The notes beneath the pieces were generated by a model that saw only the letters and a list, made by a program, of their open reading frames with translations, searched no databases and was not told the DNA's origin. A DNA stretch of 64,000 bases from Calonectria ilicicola (Eukaryota; Ascomycota; Sordariomycetes; Hypocreales; Nectriaceae): contig CP085828.1 of assembly GCA_020809705.1 (NCBI GenBank), positions 4,402,001-4,466,000 of the forward strand, read 5' to 3'. Shown here piece by piece: positions 21,946 through 32,730 of the stretch; the first letter of the stretch is position 1; each line of letters starts with the position of its first letter. The position numbers were made by a program, and so were the translations under genes.

Positions 21946-23238
21946 TCACCTATCTGAAGAGGTTCTACTGGTAGCAGACTCCGCTCTCATCACCTCTTCT
22001 ACAATAGTCTCCTGCTTCGGATGACCTGTATTTGAAGTCAAAGGCAATTCGTCATCCACATGACCTCTATTTTTTCTGTAATTTTTTGAATCCGATTCAA
22101 CCCTCACTTCAATTTCGGTTCGTCGATGGATGCCGGCTCCGTCCATACCGTGAACATGTGAGAGGTCTTCATCTGAGTCTCCCGCAACAACCTTTGACAA
22201 CTGGGCTAGATGCACATTGTGTCCGTGAAGCCATAGGCTTTGGTGATTGGCTTGGCTTCTATTCCCGCTCTGGCCACCGGTGGGCTGAGAATTCGAGTTT
22301 TCGGGGTAGTGTTCGTCGGATGCACCGCGGCTAGCTAGACGTGTAATGAGCTTGGCCATTGACATTTCGATATTGAGCTTCACCATATATGTGACTGGGT
22401 GGAATTGGATGAAAACGGATTGGTTCGGGAGCCACATGAGGCCAATAAGCATGGCCTAAATTGTTAGTGGCCGAGGAAAGGAGGAAATTATGTTTGCAAC
22501 ACTTACATCCATGCCAATTGAGACTACCATTAGCTTAGCATTGAAGGATACAAGCGGTTTATATTTCACCAGGTTATGCTGTTGGACTAGCCGCTTCTCT
22601 ACAGTCCGTAAGAAGTACCAGTTAAGTGCAGCATCGAGGGTCATGATGAGAAACTTGGACGTTCGATCCCAGTACTTGTTGATTTCGACGAAGCTAAGCG
22701 ACCTGCGTTAGCTCTTGCTTTCCTTTTTTACCTACACTCATACTTACATATCGCTCACTGGAGGATCGCGATGTGCAGGGATGAATATGCAAAAGACGGC
22801 AATATTGATACACGTCATAATTATAGCTGTCCCCCATTTTATCCTTTTGATCGTCGCTCGATGTTCGGCAATGATAGCAATGCGGTTGATGATGATTTGC
22901 ATCAAGAGCTGTACCTGAAATACCCAGAAAAAGAGGATGAAGAAGAGAGTAGGCACTCTAAATACGCAAAGATAAGCATCACTTCACAGTTAGATATTAA
23001 AAAACCACACTTACGAGGATGGGACGATTTGGTCAATCCAGATCCACCCCACAATCATCATACCAAGGTTGGCAATTATTTCACCCCATAACATGTAGAT
23101 GTATGAGCTGCGGAGAGGGTTTCGATTCCGCCTTGTCTGCTTGATAGCCTCCCATGTAGTCAAGAAACCAAAGCCAAGGGTAAAGCCAAAAGCCATGGCT
23201 GCGACCTTGAAGTCGTCTACACTGGTTGACGACACCAT
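21946..23238 (-). CDS. Fungal integral membrane protein, probable seven-helix
   Basis: Complement(join(21946..22455,22507..22702,22748..22957,23015..23238)); 379 aa. Four exons joined by 51, 45 and 57-nt introns, all with GTAAGT donors, sum to 1140 nt. Hydrophobic segments are visible at FGFTLGFGFLTTW, WGEIIANLGMMIVGWIWI, TLFFILFFWVFQVQLLMQI, GTAIIMTCINIAVFCIFI, FLIMTLDAALNWYFL, AKLMVVSIGMD and AMLIGLMWLP, about seven helices. The C-terminal 120 residues are hydrophilic (Ser/Asn/Gln/Glu-rich), presumably a cytosolic tail. It belongs to the widespread uncharacterised family of fungal integral membrane proteins with GPCR-like topology; I cannot assign a ligand. Confidence 0.75.
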
Positions 23239-25706
23239 GGCGGCGTTTCTTCTGTCAGCACTGGAATCGAACCCCCGTACAGAGAAGAAAAAGCAAGGAC
23301 ATGGGCACTTTGCGGAGGGTGCAGAGGTTTAATACATGGATCCAGGGTGGACCGCAGCATGGCAGTGACGTGCAGCAAGACTACGGGATGAACTAAGCTT
23401 CTGCATATCTCTTCGATACGGCGCTGTAAACCCACGTATCATATCGTTTGCTTGATAGGTTAGAGACCACGGGATCCGTGCCCGTCGGTCCGTCAACTGG
23501 GCTGCTCGATCTTGACCGGTGCGTTCTCGAGTCATTCAATCGGCGTACCTTTAAGTGACAGTGGCCTTGACGGCAGTTACCGCATTTTAGTCGTGTAAAA
23601 GGCGCAATTTGAACCAATAGTGGCTGTTATCATTGCTCTAAACCACGTTCCTACTGGGGAAGCAGTTCGCATCCTTTCTCCCGATAGAGGCGAAGATCAT
23701 TAGTGGAGAGAATCAGGGTACCTGCAGACGACCGGTCAACGTAAAACCCTGTCAACTCACAGAAGGCACCACGTTGTTGGTGTCGATCCATCGGGGGATC
23801 TTCACTGGTGCGGATCTCATCGTGTTGCGGCTCCGAAGTTGGTGGCTAATTCGGGCCTACTAGTGCACTATGACGACTGTGAGGGCTTCCAACGCTTCGA
23901 CACGCGCCCGTTTGTTCGGCAACGTGGTGCCAAGCCCAGTTAGGATTGACGCGATTCTTGATCGAGGTAAAGCCTTGTGGAGATTCTTCTCGGCTGCGTA
24001 CGCGAAATGGCAATCAAGAGTGAAAACTTTTATCTTTTCGATAAACCCGAGAACTTGGTTCGGATCCGCAACAAAAGGGGTTTCCGATGCTAGCGTCACT
24101 GTTGATGGAATCTCCAGGTCCACCATGACTACTACAGGTCGAGTCAGCCCGTGGGATTGGTCCAACCTGGCTTTTGGGAATCATCAATTGGCAGGAATCA
24201 CATTTCTTGGGGCGCATTTGTCGCTCCGCCTGACATTTGTGGCTGTCGTAGCCTGTGGTCAAAAAATAGTTAGGGCCACTTCGTCTGCATCGGTTACGTA
24301 GCCTAAGCGGGCTATCTTTCGCATTGTTCGTTTCGGATGACCAGATTCACGTCTCGCAAGAAAGCCTTACTAAAGATGTAACAGCTTCGACACGTACTTT
24401 TTTCTTCACACTCTTCTGCTACTCCCATATCAACATCATTTTATTCATTAGTAGAAAAACCAGATGCGGCAGGGGTTTTCGGCTTCTCTCAACGGAAATA
24501 CCAGCTCCAAACACCACTAGTCCACACGGCCGAATTCCGCGTCCCACAAAATCTCCATCGTATTCGAATCACCAGCCTTGGTTGGTCCCGGAAGGCGGTT
24601 ATCCACTTCCTAGTGGAATATTAGAGTTTGACGGATCGTCAATTCCATGTACAGATATCACACGCTGGAATTGAACTCTCTCGCCTGGCCGCTGGGTCAC
24701 CTCGTACACATTGTAACATTGCGAAATCATCTCCTTGCCCTGTTGTTATTGGAATAATATGATTTAGTTCATGCATCTTAACTGGTAACTCGTAAAAAGA
24801 AAAATTACGGCTGACCGGCATGCCCAAAACGCGTTTTATTGAACCCGGATTTGGAAGGTGGTGTCACTTGGGATTCGCAACACGAGAACCTTGAGCATTC
24901 ATAAATTCAAACCGAAAAGCTACAGCCAACTGCATAATTGATAAAATCTTAGCTATCTAGATTCAGAAATGGCCAAGAAAATTCCGGCTCGTAGGAAAAC
25001 AAAAATACCGAAGCCGTTGCGGCTTGCCTTTTCCCGCCTTCTGCTGCAAAAGTCCCTACCCTAGATCATCTCATGACCTTTCACAAGTATTCTGCTGCTC
25101 CATGCACTTTCAGTCATCTTGCCTGATACATCATTTTCAACTGATTGCCAAGAATATAAAGTGTCAGGTGCAAAATAATCCTTCTACTTAAGGTTATCTC
25201 GCGTCAGCGGAGGCGCAGTTCATTATTGGCATACTGTCACCCTAAGCTTACACCCGTGATTACATCCGAGACCAAAAGGGAACCAATCCTGATGAATATA
25301 CCCTAGCTGAACAGAGCTTCCCAGTGAGATATTTGCATGTTTTCACCACATCCATCAATGCCTCGTGAGCTGACATGGAGCACTGTGGGCCAAATCTTTT
25401 AGCCGGGCGACAATTTCTCAGTTGGCTGTTCCCGAAACTGGGCATCTGAAGGGATTGAGAAGAATTTTTGAGTGTTCTCATGACCCCGTATTGTCTTAAG
25501 AGTATGAAATATGATGCAACTTGCGTCATCTCACGTTCAACTGTTGGTGCAGTGCAAGATATAAGTAGGGTTATCGTTCTTCGACCAGTTATCACAATAA
25601 ACTCTGGCCAGCGAGCTCTGCCTCAAACTCAACGCCAGAATATAAGCTCTCATTCTTATCTTATAAAGAAATATAGAAGGAAGCTGATTTCGGCACTGCT
25701 AGAATC
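23239..25706. other. Long intergenic region, no gene recognised
   Basis: Frames on both strands at 23860-24300 (101 and 143 codons) overlap each other and show no motif; a minus-strand frame at 24014-24262 contains a CDSC pair but not a zinc-cluster pattern. The remainder is AT-rich promoter-like DNA upstream of the dehydrogenase gene, with TTATAAAG at 25661-25668 as its likely TATA box. Confidence 0.35.
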
Positions 25707-27018
25707 ATGGCCCAATCAAAAAAGGGTTTCATGCGGGCGGTTGAGTGGGAGGGACAAATTGGTGAGATGTCCACTAATATTGTTCCTCGACCCACGATCG
25801 TGGAGCCAGAAGATGCACTTGTGAGAATCACATCCTCTGCCATCTGTGGCTCCGATCTTCACATTTACCATGGCCTGATAGGAAGTCATGACCTTCCCCA
25901 TGGAGTGGGCCACGAAGCTGTCGGTATTATTGAGGAAGTCGGCCCCGCAGTGGACTTTTTTAAGCCCGGCGACCGTGTGGTAGTTGTTTGCTTTGCCGAA
26001 GATGGCCGCTTGGTTTCTAAGCCCAGTACGCAGCCCCTTGAGGGCATGGTGGGCTACGGCCTGGGTGCCGAGTTTGGGTTGGAAGCTGGATTGCAAAGTA
26101 CGTTTGATGATGCTTCTAAATTATAAAACAAGGAGTTTCTTTCGAATAAAGAGAAAACTCAATGGCTGACCAACCGTTACAGTGGAATTTGTGCGTGTTC
26201 CCTGGGCAGACTCCTCTCTCGTTAAGATTCCAAACACACTTGATGATAAAGAGTGGCTCCCTCTTGCCGACGCCTTCCCAACAGGCTGGACGGCATTGTC
26301 GTCGTCCGGTTTCGAGGCCGGCGATACAGTGGCGATCTTTGGTGCCGGGGGTATAGGTCTCATGTGCGCATACAGCGCCATTATCCGAGGCGCCTCTCTC
26401 GTTTACGTGATTGATCATTTACCAGCACGCCTTGCCAAAGCCGCTGCGATTGGCGCTATGCCAATCAATTTTACTCGTGGGGGCAAGGCATCTGAACAGA
26501 TTTTGTCGTTGAGGCCTGGTGGAGTGACGCGATGTGTCGACTGTGTTGGCGAAGTGTGCGTCAATGATCAGCTGAAGCCCCAACAAGACTACATTCTGCG
26601 TGAGGCTGTGAAAATTGCTAACTCAAACGGTGGAATAGGAATTGCTGGCGTCTATATGGCCGCGCTTGTCAACAATGGCGAAGGGACCGATGCTGCAAAG
26701 GAACTGGGCCTCAGTGCCGAAATAAGCTTCCCCATCGCTGAGGCCTGGATGAAAGGGCTACGGATCCAGGGAGGTATGGTGAACCTCAAGCAAAACGTCA
26801 CTCATATCCAAGAGCTCATCAGGAATGGAAGAGCTCGACCTGGTTTTATCTTCTCCAACGAATATGGGCTCGAAGAAGCGGCAATTGCGTATCGTCGGTT
26901 CGAACAGCGGGAGGAGACAAAAGTAGTGCTGAGGGGAAGTAGAAAGAATCCTCACGGGAAGGAGCTGGAGATTCGAAATGGATCTAATGGGATTAATGGA
27001 ACCCTGAATGGAGCTTAG
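25707..27018 (+). CDS. Zinc-type alcohol dehydrogenase (formaldehyde dehydrogenase-like MDR)
   Basis: Join 25707..26097,26183..27018; 408 aa. The 85-nt intron splits one codon (A|TG) and restores QMEFVRVPWAD. It is a medium-chain dehydrogenase/reductase: catalytic-zinc motifs CGSDLHIYHG and GHEAVGIIEEVG, GDRV, the ADAFPTGW stretch typical of glutathione-independent formaldehyde dehydrogenases, and a Rossmann site IFGAGGIGLM. Usual members have a four-cysteine structural-zinc loop after GDRV; here that part reads VVVVCFAEDGRLV with a single Cys, so structural zinc is probably absent. Oxidation of an alcohol or aldehyde with NAD(P) is expected; the substrate is unknown. A convergent Zn(2)Cys(6) gene follows and might regulate it, but that is only proximity. 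Confidence 0.85.
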
Positions 27019-27643
27019 AAACATGATCAGCTCGATTCATCTGCATAGTAAGAATTAAATTACTAACCCTTGCAAACAATATGGATTAGTTAGTATTTTG
27101 ACACCGAGGAAATAGAAGGATTATTTCAGAGCTATTTGCGAACTGCACTACGTGCTGTCTTACATGTGGCCTCGGAATTCGCCAGTAATGCAATCATGTC
27201 TTCAAACCTAGCAGAGATTTGAATCTGCGGAGGTCTCAAACCATTTTCTGCCGCCCACTCCAACCGCTTCTTGTGTGCACGTGATTTATGTAAAAGGCTA
27301 ATAGAAAACATACCCGCTAGTTTAATGGCTTGAACATTTCATAAAAAACCTACTATTAGCTGATACATGTCTGTCCATTGAACTTGTACACTTCATAGCG
27401 AGCCTGTGTTCACATCTATAGTCACTTTTGCTTTGGACCCTTCGGATCGAAAAAATTGTTATTACGATACCGATGTTTGGAATAATCACTCAAAAAAATA
27501 TTATCTTTCAGTTGTTCTATTCAATTTTATATGAAGCACAGCCTGGAGCTACGCAATTCCTATGTAGGTATAAAAACACGACAGAACGCGGTAGTCGCGA
27601 TTATCAACTAATACACTATAAAAGTCGCACTAGGGACCTCAAA
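27019..27643. other. Convergent 3' flanks
   Basis: AT-rich stretch between two converging genes. No gene is seen. Confidence 0.45.
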
Positions 27644-28933
27644 TCAGGCAATCCAATCGAATTCCCGCATCGCCCATTCCATTTTCGGCCACCATTGAGA
27701 AGGCAGATGTGCCATAACTGCGGCAAATTCGCGTTCTGCTGCTCCATCAACCCACCACAAAACTTTGCTCGTATGGACCATCATAAAAAAATAGCCTGCA
27801 ATAGCTAGTGCCCTCGGTTCATTAGCTTCTAGAAGATTGACAAAATTAGCAGAAACAAGGGTCGGAAACCGAAGCACGCTGGGGTAACCGGGAATATCGT
27901 AAATCGCTATAAGGTGATTAAGCGCCTCCTTATACGACAAAATATCCTCTTCGTTTACAGATTCCTCATGATCTAAATCGTCAAGTAGGAAATTAAAAAC
28001 TCCAGCGTCAGATCCTGGTGTATTATTTTCCAGTTGAGAGAGGAAACGGAAGCGTCTCAGGGTTTGGCTGGTTAATGTATGCTCAATGGTATGCCATGTT
28101 ATGTCAAAGAATGTTTGTGCGTTTTTAAATGGCCGAAACCAATGTACAGGCGGTTTATGACCTGATGCAGCATTAAGATATGGCTCATTTACACTTGCAT
28201 GGAATAAAAGGAGAGCACAAGACGCAATAAGCGACGATGCGTTTTCTTCGTTTAGACCAACTGCGACTTGTTGAGCGTGAGAGCGTATTGCTAAATCCAT
28301 ATACTTATGCGAAGCCTGTTTGATGGCGGGGTCATTGTTATTCAGCCGTCGCATATGAAAGGCAGAGAAGCCTAGGAGAGCATTCATAACCGAGGGAGAT
28401 ATGATTGCTTCACTTGCGATCCACATCGCCCAAGTCTGTTGATGTGCGGATGATTGGGTTGACATGTTTTGATAATGATGGAATAAGCGGAGTTCAAGAA
28501 GACGGCCAGGAGGAGTTGCAATGCAGAGAGGTATGGATTTTGATGGAGGAGAGCGGACAACTGTGGTGGATGGGGGTGGTGGCGTTGGTGAGGCATGGCT
28601 TGATTCGCTGAGGGGGGTTTTCTCAGGCGAATCACGACGAAGCGGAGGAATCTTGATGCGCCCATTGCGGGCATTGAGGGGAGTGCATATTGTATGGAAG
28701 TAGTGGCACTCGGCGTTTCTCCTTGTGCAATTCCCACATGCCGGCCTCCCTTCATCACACTGGCCGGCTGTTAGAACCCTTGTCCGTGATTGGAGGGCTA
28801 AGAACCCGCGACGCACCTTTATCCTCTTAGCCTTGCAGCTTCGACATCCTGTTCGAGACTTATGATGAGGACGTCGAACGCGATCTGTGAGAGCACTTCC
28901 TGTAGGTGCAGGGGGGGTGTTGTCGGCTGCCAT
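27644..28933 (-). CDS. Zn(2)Cys(6) transcription factor
   Basis: Complement(join(27644..28759,28817..28933)); 410 aa. The binuclear zinc cluster CX2CX6CX6CX2CX6C (residues about 30-57) is complete only if a 57-nt intron (GTGCGT donor, TCTAAC branch, GGCCAG acceptor) is removed between the second and third cysteines. The intron length is a multiple of three and has no stop codon, so an unspliced reading frame also stays open. A basic and proline-rich linker (KIPPLRRDSPEKTPL) follows, then a fungal-specific helical domain with PSVMNALLGFSAFHMRRL and a WDG/WWVDGAAEREF end, as in the large fungal regulator group with a short middle homology region. The start at 28933 (MAADNTPP) is chosen because sequence upstream of it reads unlike protein. 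Confidence 0.85.
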   Translation of the reverse strand: MAADNTPPAPTGSALTDRVRRPHHKSRTGCRSCKAKRIKVRRGFLALQSRTRVLTAGQCDEGRPACGNCTRRNAECHYFHTICTPLNARNGRIKIPPLRRDSPEKTPLSESSHASPTPPPPSTTVVRSPPSKSIPLCIATPPGRLLELRLFHHYQNMSTQSSAHQQTWAMWIASEAIISPSVMNALLGFSAFHMRRLNNNDPAIKQASHKYMDLAIRSHAQQVAVGLNEENASSLIASCALLLFHASVNEPYLNAASGHKPPVHWFRPFKNAQTFFDITWHTIEHTLTSQTLRRFRFLSQLENNTPGSDAGVFNFLLDDLDHEESVNEEDILSYKEALNHLIAIYDIPGYPSVLRFPTLVSANFVNLLEANEPRALAIAGYFFMMVHTSKVLWWVDGAAEREFAAVMAHLPSQWWPKMEWAMREFDWIA

Positions 28934-30173
28934 CGGTGTGTTTGTACGTAGAATGAGATTTGTTGTCACACACGGATAGCTTGTCCCGGACCTGAGTGCC
29001 GAAGGGACGGCAAGTATGAGGATAACTGGTAGTTCTATGTAGGTGCAGCATCTGGCTAGCGGAGTCGCGGGGAGGCCAAATATCCGAAATAAGCTCGTTG
29101 ACGAGGCTTTAGCGGCACAGCCATCAATCATGGCAGTGCATCATGTCTTGGCCCAAGTCGCTGTCCAATCAGATCAGCTTCTATACGAAGGTGCTCGGGT
29201 ACTCCTCGCATCCCTGTTGTATTGGTGGATCGTGTCCGTGGAAAGCGAGCACACTAACCCTCTTCAGGAACCCAACAACACGATGTGAAAACTCAATTTT
29301 GCGAGTTCAAGTCTTGGCTAAAGTCAACGATAAAGTAGCCCTTAATAATTGGCTTGATTCTTCATCCCGTGTCATTTAAATGAAATAAATTAAAGTCTAT
29401 GTGTGAATTTTACCCGCGGATAGATCACTTCCTCAAAATAGAGCCATTGGTGCGTATCCAGCGTATATCTCCAAGTCAGATGAGTGCGAGGGCTGTTCTT
29501 CTCCCCACCAATAAACGGGGGTTGATCAGCGACATAGAAGGTGAAGGCAGTACTCCTAAAATCAGAAGTTAAAGTCAAATGAACTGAAACCGAAGTCGGA
29601 GCTCAAATTGGAGCTGATGGCTCTACCCGCGTGTTTGATTCACATCTGAGCAGAGAAGGGACTGGGAAATTGATGAACATGTGTTCCTCATCAATACGAT
29701 GATGGGAATTATAGTAATAGCCATATATGGCTTACGATGACAGAGGTCATTCTCACGTGTAATTCTGTCGCTGGAGGTGTGAGTTTGATAGTAATTGCTA
29801 TCTCAGAATCATCTAGAGTAAAATCCCAAGCATAGATATTGCCAAATCAATCGAACAAAAAGGAAAAGAAGTTCTAGAAACATCATGCGGGAGTGATTTA
29901 TGCTTAATTATCCAGAATCTAGGTTCTTATTTTGCATGACACGCGCAGGCCAAACACCGTGGCCCCACGATGCTGGGACATGGGTTGGGTTTTAAACTCT
30001 GTCTCACAAGGCTAACTGATCAGCTCCTTATTAAGGCTATAACGATGGCAAGGGTGTGAATGCCGAAGCTACGCCACTTTGGAATTTTCGGGTTCTTGTC
30101 TGATCATGAATTGTCTTTGGAATTCTTTTTTTCCTATTTGAAAAAGAAGGTACATAATACGAAAGAAAACAAC
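28934..30173. other. Intergenic stretch, no gene recognised
   Basis: It holds the 5' flank of the zinc-cluster gene and the 3' flank of the ATP-grasp gene. Short frames only. Confidence 0.45.
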
Positions 30174-31799
30174 CTAGTATTGTTCCATCACGGAGCAAAT
30201 CCAAGATCCGCCACCACTAACGGCGACAATACGACCACTGTTTGCTCTCCAGGTTCCTAACCCGAGGAGATTCCCTCCAGCCACGTGATAGGTCCCGACA
30301 AGGGGATAATGCGTCATCTCTCCTGACGGCTTCAAGATTAGATCATACAACCGTGGGAAGATGCGACGCTGGACGACACGCGTCCCCCCTGAAACTAGCT
30401 TAGGAGACTGGAGATGCTGAAGGGCGGATATCCATTCATCATTCGTAAAATCTTCACCAAACACGATGCCAGCGCCTTTACCGCTGCGAACTGGCTTGAG
30501 GATGAATGCATTTTTGAAATCGGATGAATTTTTCGAAGCCTCAAGAATTTCATCCAGCTCTTGAGAGCCAGGCAGAATGGTCTCACTAATTCCCCTTTCA
30601 AGGATCTGTGCCTGTTCCGGAGTGAGAACTTCGCGCACCACCATCAGCTCCAGCTCTTGTCTCACAATGCCGAGCATTCGCTTGTCATGCACTAGCAAGA
30701 CTGTGCGCATGTCATTGAAACAGCGGAGGCTGAGCTGACGCAGCATTTCTGGCTCCATTGCAGCCAACTCTCGTTGGTGCAATTCTATACCCACTTGGTG
30801 AATCTCTTCCACAACTTCCCCGCCCTCAGTAATCAGAGTAGCGGACATAGGGAGAGTACTTGACTCATTCAAGTCATTCAAGATGCAACACAATCTATAT
30901 CCACTTTTGCTATGCGGATCAGGAAGCAGTCTTAAGTCTGCTGGGGTAATCATGCGTGGCTTCACGCCATACCGGCGCCAAACTGCATCGATGAACATGT
31001 GGATATCGATACCGTTTTCCTCGCCTTTGAGGAGATGTAGGGGGAAATTCGGTTGAAATAAACTGAAAAGACCATCCAAAATCTATACTCTGTTAGATAT
31101 TTGATGGCGAAAAGTGAGGTTCATACTAATGTTACCTTGAATGGGTCTGTAGCACCAATAAGCCCATTTTCAGCTATTTTCAGCTCATTTAGAGCCTGCT
31201 GTCCATGAGCCTCATGAATAAACCCGTTGAATGAAAAGCGAGCATTGATTTCAGTAATTCTATAATTCTCTGCAATCATTTCCCCTTGACTAGTCTTGTG
31301 CTCTTCGACGAGGAAATCTGGTCTCCATGAGCCCAAGCAATCTGGGAATTTGCGTAAATTTCCACACACAACTTGGGTTTCTAACCACTATCACAAAGCA
31401 AAGTCAGTGTCTCAACATCGGTAAGATTCCTTGATCCATGATCAACGCACATACCTTGAGTAAATCTTCCTCTTCCTTCTCAAGCGGCATTCTCTCGGGG
31501 AATCGAGCCTCGCAGTCAGTCCACCAACGCTGAACAATATCAGTGAGGGCAGTGGTCAGTGCATCATGTAGCTCCTCTAGTTGCTTTTGATGATGCTGAC
31601 CAATTAGAATAGGACGGGGACATCCAGCGCTATATGATCCATGATACCATAGCTTCTCAGGACAAAGGCGCAGTAGAATGGCCTCATGGGCTTCTTGCTC
31701 TTTGACAAAACTAGGATTGCCAATGTCACAGGTTGTTATGGGAGCGTGGCTATGGGGCCGGCTCCCAAGCTGGATCTGCTGAAGTTGTGGGGGGATCAT
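30174..31799 (-). CDS. ATP-grasp ligase-like enzyme
   Basis: Complement(join(30174..31082,31136..31387,31455..31799)); 501 aa, with introns of 67 and 53 nt in phase 0. The C-terminal half has ATP-grasp features: FILKPVRSGKGAGIVFGEDF (lysine and glycine-rich loop), VVQRRIFPRLYDL, then GTYHVAGGNLLGLGTWRAN near the end. The middle part ENYRITEINARFSFNGF resembles the substrate/metal segment of glutathionylspermidine-synthase-like or circularly arranged ATP-grasp proteins. Such enzymes activate a carboxylate as acyl phosphate and couple it to an amine. No transmembrane or signal segment is seen. It is divergent from the TauD gene with a shared 930-bp promoter. ATG 31799 (MIPPQLQQ) is preferred over an in-frame ATG at 31895, because a TATA-like AATAAGTATAG lies between them. 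Substrate unknown. Confidence 0.7.
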
Positions 31800-32730
31800 A
31801 GTGAATGGATTATACAGCGCGAATGCAGAGTGGGTTTGAGAGAAAGCTGAGCGGAGAGGAGGATGCCGTCTATACTTATTTGCCCCCTGGAGCATGTAAC
31901 CCCAAAAGGACTAGACTAGTAAACAACAGTGTTCTTAAATGAGACGTACCCACACACGGGAGATGCGCCACTCCAAATAAAGTGGGAAGCGGAATGGCAA
32001 TGCATGTGTTGAATCGCTCTAGGGAGTACAAGCGCTATGGCTTTGATATAACGCAATTTTTGATTTCATGTCACGTGTTAAAGGCGTGCCGATCAGAATG
32101 CATCATCAGGTAATTCTTTGGCTGATATGTCCTAAAGGTTGTACAAGCGCCTTATCAATATTGCCTGCTGGGGCGAGGAATGTGCACTGCATCAGTCTCT
32201 CGCGTAGAGATACCTCTAGCTGAACAAATGTCTCAAACAAACCTTGTCATTGCGAGTGGCAAGTTTCTTGGAGCATCTCAGAAAGCCTCTGACAGGGTAG
32301 TACTCGCCTACTCATGCAGTCCAATTTCCCCCTAGTCCTTACGAGCTGCAGGGAGCGTTAAAATATTGCTTTTGTTTTCAACGCTTGAGGGATACCGCTG
32401 ATTTTACGTAAAGACCTTATCCAAGAGGAGTGTAGCATCCGGCCACACAAACGCAAGAATATGCACACCATCGATGCGGTACGACTCTACCGGCCGATGT
32501 CTGATCGGTTTGATGAGCGAGATTCTAAATACAGTACGCGGTGGAGCCATGTGATACGCAGAGGAATTGGGCCATCTGTGTTGTCAAGGCTCTACGATAA
32601 ATGAGTTTAAAAGAGCCCTGAGACGGCTGGGAGACACTGTATGCAGGCATAAAAACCTCACTTCTTCTTAATTGCCTTCTTCCAATATACTACCCCAATA
32701 TCTCGCTTTTGTTTCTGCACATCCTCAACC
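31800..32730. other. Bidirectional promoter of the ATP-grasp and TauD genes
   Basis: No gene is present. CATAAAAAC at 32648-32656 is the likely TATA element of the TauD gene. A palindromic TTACGTAA lies in the middle. Confidence 0.45.
32404..32411. promoter_or_regulatory. Possible bZIP/Yap-type binding site
   Basis: TTACGTAA, flanked by T and A to give a 10-bp palindrome, is the textbook Yap-type target. The cluster bZIP at 36975 has the Yap-like basic motif NRLAQRKFR. One such octamer is expected by chance in a window of this size, so the call rests on position. Confidence 0.3.

Noticed and set aside
23255..23340. T-loop-like GGTTCGATTCC on the minus strand, possible tRNA
   Set aside because: The stem next to the loop pairs at only two positions and no acceptor or anticodon stem can be drawn. 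It lies in the 5' flank of the 7-TM gene.
23860..24301. Overlapping open frames of 101 (minus) and 143 (plus) codons, one nearby frame with a CDSC pair
   Set aside because: Opposite-strand frames over the same DNA, no family motif, and the cysteines do not form a Zn(2)Cys(6) or C2H2 pattern.
28934..29131. Longer N-terminus of the zinc-cluster regulator from 29131
   Set aside because: The extra 66 residues are not protein-like for this family; the Met at 28933 puts the zinc cluster near the N-terminus as usual.
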